The position numbers and the translations under genes are program-made. 64,000 nucleotides of DNA from Aaosphaeria pasadenensis (lineage: Eukaryota; Ascomycota; Dothideomycetes; Pleosporales): the NCBI GenBank assembly GCA_022813625.1, contig JAKLMB010000028.1, forward strand, positions 372,001-436,000, read 5' to 3'. Positions 58,990 to 64,000 of this stretch are shown here, piece after piece. Below the pieces are notes generated by a model. It searched no databases. It was not told where the DNA came from and saw nothing but the letters and a program-made list of their open reading frames with translations. Numbering within the stretch: the stretch's first letter is position 1; the number at the start of each line of letters is the position of its first letter.

Positions 58990-61900
58990 CTACAACATGT
59001 TCGCAAGCTCGAGATCGATCTGTTGGTTGAGGAAAATCCTCCTTTCTCCAGTGAGCTGGGTCTGGAGTCGTTGCTCGGCGAGGGCGACAAGCTGCTTCTT
59101 AGTCACTCTGTCCAAATCAGCCTCCCGAAGACAGGCTTGCACGACCTCAGTGATTTGTGCATCAGTGGGTCCGTTGACTAGGCTTTGGAAATTGGCGGTG
59201 CTTCCGGGCCTGGAGGCGGAGTGGCCAAGAGGGCTGCGACCACGGACTGGCGGCGTCGATGCCATGAGGTTATCTGAGCTCTGGAAGCCAGGTCGGTTTC
59301 CATAGGGTGACGCGGTGTAATGGTCGCTCATACCTCCCATGGACATCAATCGGCCATCGCCTTGGCCTTGAGGGTGGTCTTGGTAGCGTGAGAAGTTGGA
59401 ATAGGTAGACTGTCGCGTCTGTAATCCTTGGTAAGGCCCAGGAGACTGTGGAGGCATGTGGGAAATGTGGTGCATGTTGGACATGATGGTTGACGCTGGC
59501 TTGACCGACGAGTATATGGATTGCATGTCGTTCATCTCGTAGCCATCATCATCGTAAGCGCTGTGGCCCTTCTCTGATGTCTGGCCAGCGAGACCACGAC
59601 GTCCAGGAAGTCCGTTTGCCTGTGCATAGTCATCCCATCTTTGCAGAGGAATGCTCTTGGGATCAAAGCCTTCGTCATCGGTTGACAACACTTGCTTCTT
59701 TGCACCCTTTTCTCCGATGACAACACGCGTGTTACCCCAGGAGAAATCGTCCTGTTTCCAGAAGGAGTATAGAGGCAATACGAGTGAAAAGATAGGGAAG
59801 GCAAGGATATAGATGATCATCCACCCGATATGTTGCCACTGTCGCTTGATCAAGAAAATGATCGCTTGTAGACCGTAGACGGCAGCAAGCATGATGATGG
59901 AAATCAGAGGAAATTGACCCGTCTTGGAGGCGACCAGGTAGATCAAATAGACAAGGTAACCGCACATGGACGGAAGCATGAGAGTACCAATGAGATCGAT
60001 GAAGACGACGAAACGCATACTGAAGCAGCAGAAACCACACATGTCCTTTAGGAAAAACAGCTCTGCCAAGTTGTGGATGGTGGAGTTGATCCAGCGACGT
60101 CTCTGAGAGAGGAGAATGCTGAAAGTCTCAGGTGCAGCAGTGAAAGCATACGCATCAGGAATGAATTTGTACGACATGCTGGGGAAGTGTTTCGTCATGA
60201 GGGTTGTCAGATAACGATCTTCTCCGAGAGACAATAGGTTCTTCTTGTGCAAGGTATCCACGACACAGTCGGCGTACTCCTTGATGACCTTATCGGAGAT
60301 GATGAGAGGCTTGCCTTTGTCCGCAGTGCGGATACGGTACATGCAGAAACTATTATGGTTAGCAGAGAATGCAGGACGAATTTGTACAACTTACCAGCCA
60401 GGCAAACAGGTGACGCTGCCGAACAAACTTTCAAAAGCTTTGGACAAGTTGTGGGAAATGTAGTATTCGTAAACTTGGATCATGGTCCACCAAGAGCGTT
60501 CTTCGTTCTCCAGACTCGTTTCACCACAAATACCTGCGATTTTAGAGTCGTTTGCGCAGCTTGCAACTAGACGGTTGAGAGAATCAGGCTGGACCATAGT
60601 ATCGGCATCGACCATGAGGAGGTACTCGTAGAGTTCTGGATCGACACCAATAATATTGTTGATTTGATGAAACATTTCCAGTTCTAGGGGATTCATAGCC
60701 GATCGGTGATGGACACGGTTGAGGAAGCTCATGAGCAAGATCTGAGAATCTCGCTTACCACGGTTACCAGGCTTCGATTTGCTCTGCTCTGATTCCTTGC
60801 CCATCTTTACGACGACGACATAGGGGACGACGTTTCCTTCGAATTCGTAGAGACCCGAGTACACCTTGCCGTAGTTAAGCTGCTCACTGCCAGTACCGAC
60901 AGACCAGAACGGAAGAGCGGGAGGGTCCACTTTGGGGTCAACACCAAGAATATCGAGCACAATCTTGGGTGTCGGTCGGTCGTTACCACCACCAACGATC
61001 ATGCCGTCGCAAATGACGCAGATCAGCTTGCGTTTGTTGTCGTAGGCGAGTGCAGTCAAAGAGTCCAATCCCTTACGCAGTTGATCCTCACCTTCGGTAT
61101 ATGCCGGCACTTGACAAATGACGAACTTGTCCTGGTTTGCGGGACGGCGTTTAGATCCAAGCTGCAATGCAGCTAAGAATTTGACACCAATGACTGTGCA
61201 AAGAATGATTGCAACGGCGAGAAGGATGTAGTCGTTGACTTGACATTTGGCTGATTTTCGGAAGTCGGTCTTGCCAATGTAAAACATGCGGTCCAGACAG
61301 TCGAGATTGTCGGCCTGTGCGGTTGCGTTGAGTTTGTTTTCAAACTCCTCCTTCAAATCGGTACCGGCATAATTGGAAACCATCTTCTGCAGCTCCGAAT
61401 CCAAGAATTGGTATGTTGGATAATTGTCCATGACGTCGAGGGTATTGAAGTAGTCCGTCAGATCGTATACTCTGTTGCCCATGGTAAACCACATGTGGTT
61501 AAGGTTTTTGCCCTCGTCTTCGATCTTCTTCTTCTCCCAAACGAGATCGCCCTTCTTGTACTCTTCCATTTTGGGAAGAAATTTCTTCGGGTACCAGTCA
61601 TTCTTTGCAAGAGCGCTTTTGGGGCTCCTTGCCAATTTCCCAGATATATGCTGAGCGTTAGAGTTTTCCACGGTGGTATTGGGAATGAGTTGAAGAGTGT
61701 CGCCTGTGACAAGTTTCGGGCATGCAACATTCAGGGGTGGCATGATGTATGGATCCATATCAAAACCTGCAAATGGCATCATGTTATCCGAGGTGGTTTT
61801 GATGTTCATATCGCTATGCTGTCTCCTCCAGAAGTCTGTGAGATCGTAGACGACACCGCGATGACTGACCCAGTAATCACTTTCACCTTGATGGAAGCCA

Positions 61901-64000
61901 ACCTCCTTGCGATCCCAGACTTTGTCCTTCAGGGGGCAAAGGAGCTTGCCGAAAATGACAATGTAGAAGATAATGGCGCCGTTGAAGACAAGGATCATGA
62001 AAACCAGAACAAGTTTCTCTCGCCATGCCATCCGTACGTCGGGACGCTTCATGCGACCAACCCACTTAAGAATAGGGGAGGGGATCCAGAAGGTCAATGC
62101 CCATACGAAGGCAACCCATACCTTACGGGAAAAGGTGATGGGTTGTTCGGTGACAACCATGTTACCGCCACTCTCTGCGTCGTAGTATGTGATGCCTTTG
62201 TTTTCGTCTCCCTTGCTGCCCAAACCGTAGTCACCGGGGCGGTTGTTCATTGTGGGTGCTGTTGTTGGAGCGATCGATTTGGCACCCAGTCCACTGCGGG
62301 CTCCCAAGGTAGCCTGGCTTTGGCGGTGCCCCAGCAAGTGGGTTTGGCTGTCCTGAGCAACATTCTCGGGAAGGGGAGGAAAGAAACCACTGCCCATGCC
62401 AGGGCTTTGGGTGGAGTAGCCACTTTCGAGACCTCCAGCTCCGACCATGTTGCCTAGCATGTTGTTGGAGTCGACCTCCTGTCCTTTGAGATCAAGCTGG
62501 GATTCTGCCTCCCACCATGTGCCCTCCCTCATCCAGACTCGCTGGTGGCCTACCACGACTTCGCCGTTGCTCCAGCCACGGGTAAGGATCCAGTTCTGAA
62601 TCCCATCTTTGCCTTCCATGCAACCGAGCAAATGGTAGCGTTCGTAGAACTCTTGATGATCAAAGTCGGCTGTGAAATCAAGACTCCTGTTGCGGCGATT
62701 GGCCCATTCCGGCAATCTAAGATCTCTCAATTGCCGTGACAATGTGCCAGCGTTCCAGGACTTGTTCAAATCCTGCGTAAGGGTTGCGAGCGGGCTGTCA
62801 TTGGGGTGAAGAGCCAAATGGAACCAGACTCGGCTGCTCGCCACTGCCATTGGCAGATCAAAGCGGTTTTGCTTGCCGAGGACAACGCCTTCGCCCTCGA
62901 TGGGCATCAGGATCTCCTTGACAAAGTTGTCCTCCTCGGGAATGTCAAGAGCGATCTTCTCGAGCACAACCTCTCGCCTCTCGAGTTCCACTTGTCGTTG
63001 GCTGTAGGCAGCTCCCTCAACGCCGAGATCTGCTTCGCAATGTTGAACAGCTTCTCTCATGTTCTCGAGGACTGATGTACCGGCAGACGTGAAAGGAACG
63101 CCATCTTCCTTCATTTCAGAATTGATACCATCGCTATCGTCGAAAATGGTACGGAGGGCGATGGCCTTTCCCAGCGCCTTGCTTGGAACTTCAACGACAG
63201 TTATGTTGACAATATCACCAAGTTCATCCTCCGAAGGGGGCGTGAGGATGCCGGGCTGATCAACATCGCTACTGTTTGCCGAGAACGGGGCTCGCGATTT
63301 GCGGATATCCTCCTTGATAGTAGCGTTCGCTTGGAGAATGACGCGATCAACGATGGCCTCGTATATGCCACCGATGGCCACTTCACGGTCGTTGGCGCTC
63401 AGCTTCTGTTGTAGGGTCAAGGGGTTGATATCCAAAAGTGCACCACATTCCTCGCAGATTGACTGAAGCATCTCCTCGTCGATCAGGTAGCCGAGCGTAT
63501 CGCCGAGTTTCAACAATCCAGCCAAGGCACTGAGTAGATTCTGGAGCATATTTCCCTTGAAGCCGATCGCTTTCAGGTTGGCCCTGAAGTCCTCGGCCGC
63601 GGCCGCGTCGTCGGCATCCGGGAGATACGAGGGAGGATCATAGGTTCCGGATCGGTTGAGCAGAGAATACTCGGAGGGGTGCCTGAGGTTTAGCCATTCA
63701 CGTTCTGATTTGCTGGCGGAGCTCGAATTCAGGTAGTAGAATGCATCGAAGGCTCGGAAACCAGCTTCTGCTGGGATTTGAAGTAGGCCCTGTTTAGTAT
63801 CTATGCCGGAAGTAGACAGCTTGATCTCAGCACCAACAAGGTTACCCTGGAGATTGATGGTGAAGATAGCGGCCAAAGACGAGTGCCTAGGGTACGAGGG
63901 GTTCTGGGGAGTAACACAATGTGTGAAAGCTCGGAGAGCTTCCAGACTCGTATAGAAGCTTTCGGGAATGGAGAGGGGCAGGCCGGATATGAAGGGAGAA
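58990..64000 (-). CDS. Myosin-like chitin synthase (class VII-like), N-terminus cut by window edge
   Basis: Processive membrane enzyme making cell-wall chitin from UDP-GlcNAc. Exons 64000-60395 and 60349-58990 (45-nt intron) show about 1,654 residues; the frame is open to the right edge. First about 400 visible residues: a myosin-motor-like region (FRAFDAFYYL, LLSALAGLLKLGD) lacking the relay-loop and Asn-Glu-Lys-Leu-Gln motor signature, so probably non-motile. Then LRLPEWANRRNRSLDFTADFD, two membrane spans, and two cytochrome-b5-like VYDLTD blocks. The catalytic core has DAD in LLMVDADTMVQPDS, LGEDRYLTTL and QRRRW in SQRRRWINSTIHN; C-terminal spans follow. SWGNTR is followed by a disordered linker, and a DEK_C domain closes the protein (DAQITEVVQACLREADLDRV). 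All catalytic motifs are intact. Class VII rather than V is inferred from the reduced motor. Confidence 0.9.

Noticed and set aside
61408..62457. 349-codon plus-strand frame
   Set aside because: Lies entirely antisense to the chitin synthase exon; low-complexity translation with no domain.

Overview
The window is nuclear DNA from a filamentous ascomycete (Pezizomycotina). The evidence is: short GT-AG introns (mostly 45-150 nt) with CTAAC/CTGAC-like branch points, about 23 protein genes on both strands separated by 0.3-3.5 kb, and families typical of these fungi. These include a myosin-like chitin synthase with a DEK_C tail, DUF3176 membrane proteins, END3, an SRF1-like protein and a fungal CLASP (Stu1). 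The sequence does not settle the class or genus. I saw no tRNA, rRNA, CRISPR or intact transposon. Protein lengths come from hand-built splice models whose exons keep frame.

Left part (1-20.4 kb): the 3'-truncated CLASP gene stu1 (-), a mitochondrial rhodanese (-), a five-exon KH-domain RNA-binding protein (-), a 3.5 kb gene-poor stretch, a Pro/Arg-rich disordered protein (-) head-to-head with an SDT1-type pyrimidine 5'-nucleotidase (+, with a 13-nt micro-exon), a basic-secretory-protein-family putative metallopeptidase (+), and a seven-exon three-repeat Myb protein (-).

Middle (20.4-44.5 kb): a 2.4 kb empty stretch, the rRNA-processing factor FYV7 (-), an Atos/DUF4210 chromosome-segregation family protein (+), a small four-cysteine secreted protein (-), the TPR protein EMW1/TTC27 (-), a second small six-cysteine secreted protein (-) built from three very short exons, a five-finger CCCH protein (+), a DUF3176 membrane protein (-), and two uncharacterised lineage-type genes with C-terminal cysteine clusters (-).

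Right part (44.5-64 kb): cullin-1 (-), an SRF1-like phospholipase D regulator (-), a mitochondrial K+/H+ exchange-related protein (+), a short-chain dehydrogenase (-), a TatD-family Scn1 (Cut9-interacting) hydrolase (+), END3 (-), and a large chitin synthase (-) whose N-terminus runs off the right edge.

Most genes are housekeeping: microtubules and chromosome segregation (stu1, Atos, cul1, scn1), ribosome biogenesis (FYV7), endocytosis and cell wall (END3, chitin synthase), RNA binding (KH, CCCH) and mitochondria (rhodanese, KHE). There is no clustered metabolic pathway. The least explained content lies at 28-44 kb: two small secreted cysteine-rich proteins and two orphan cysteine-cluster proteins, interleaved with long non-coding stretches.
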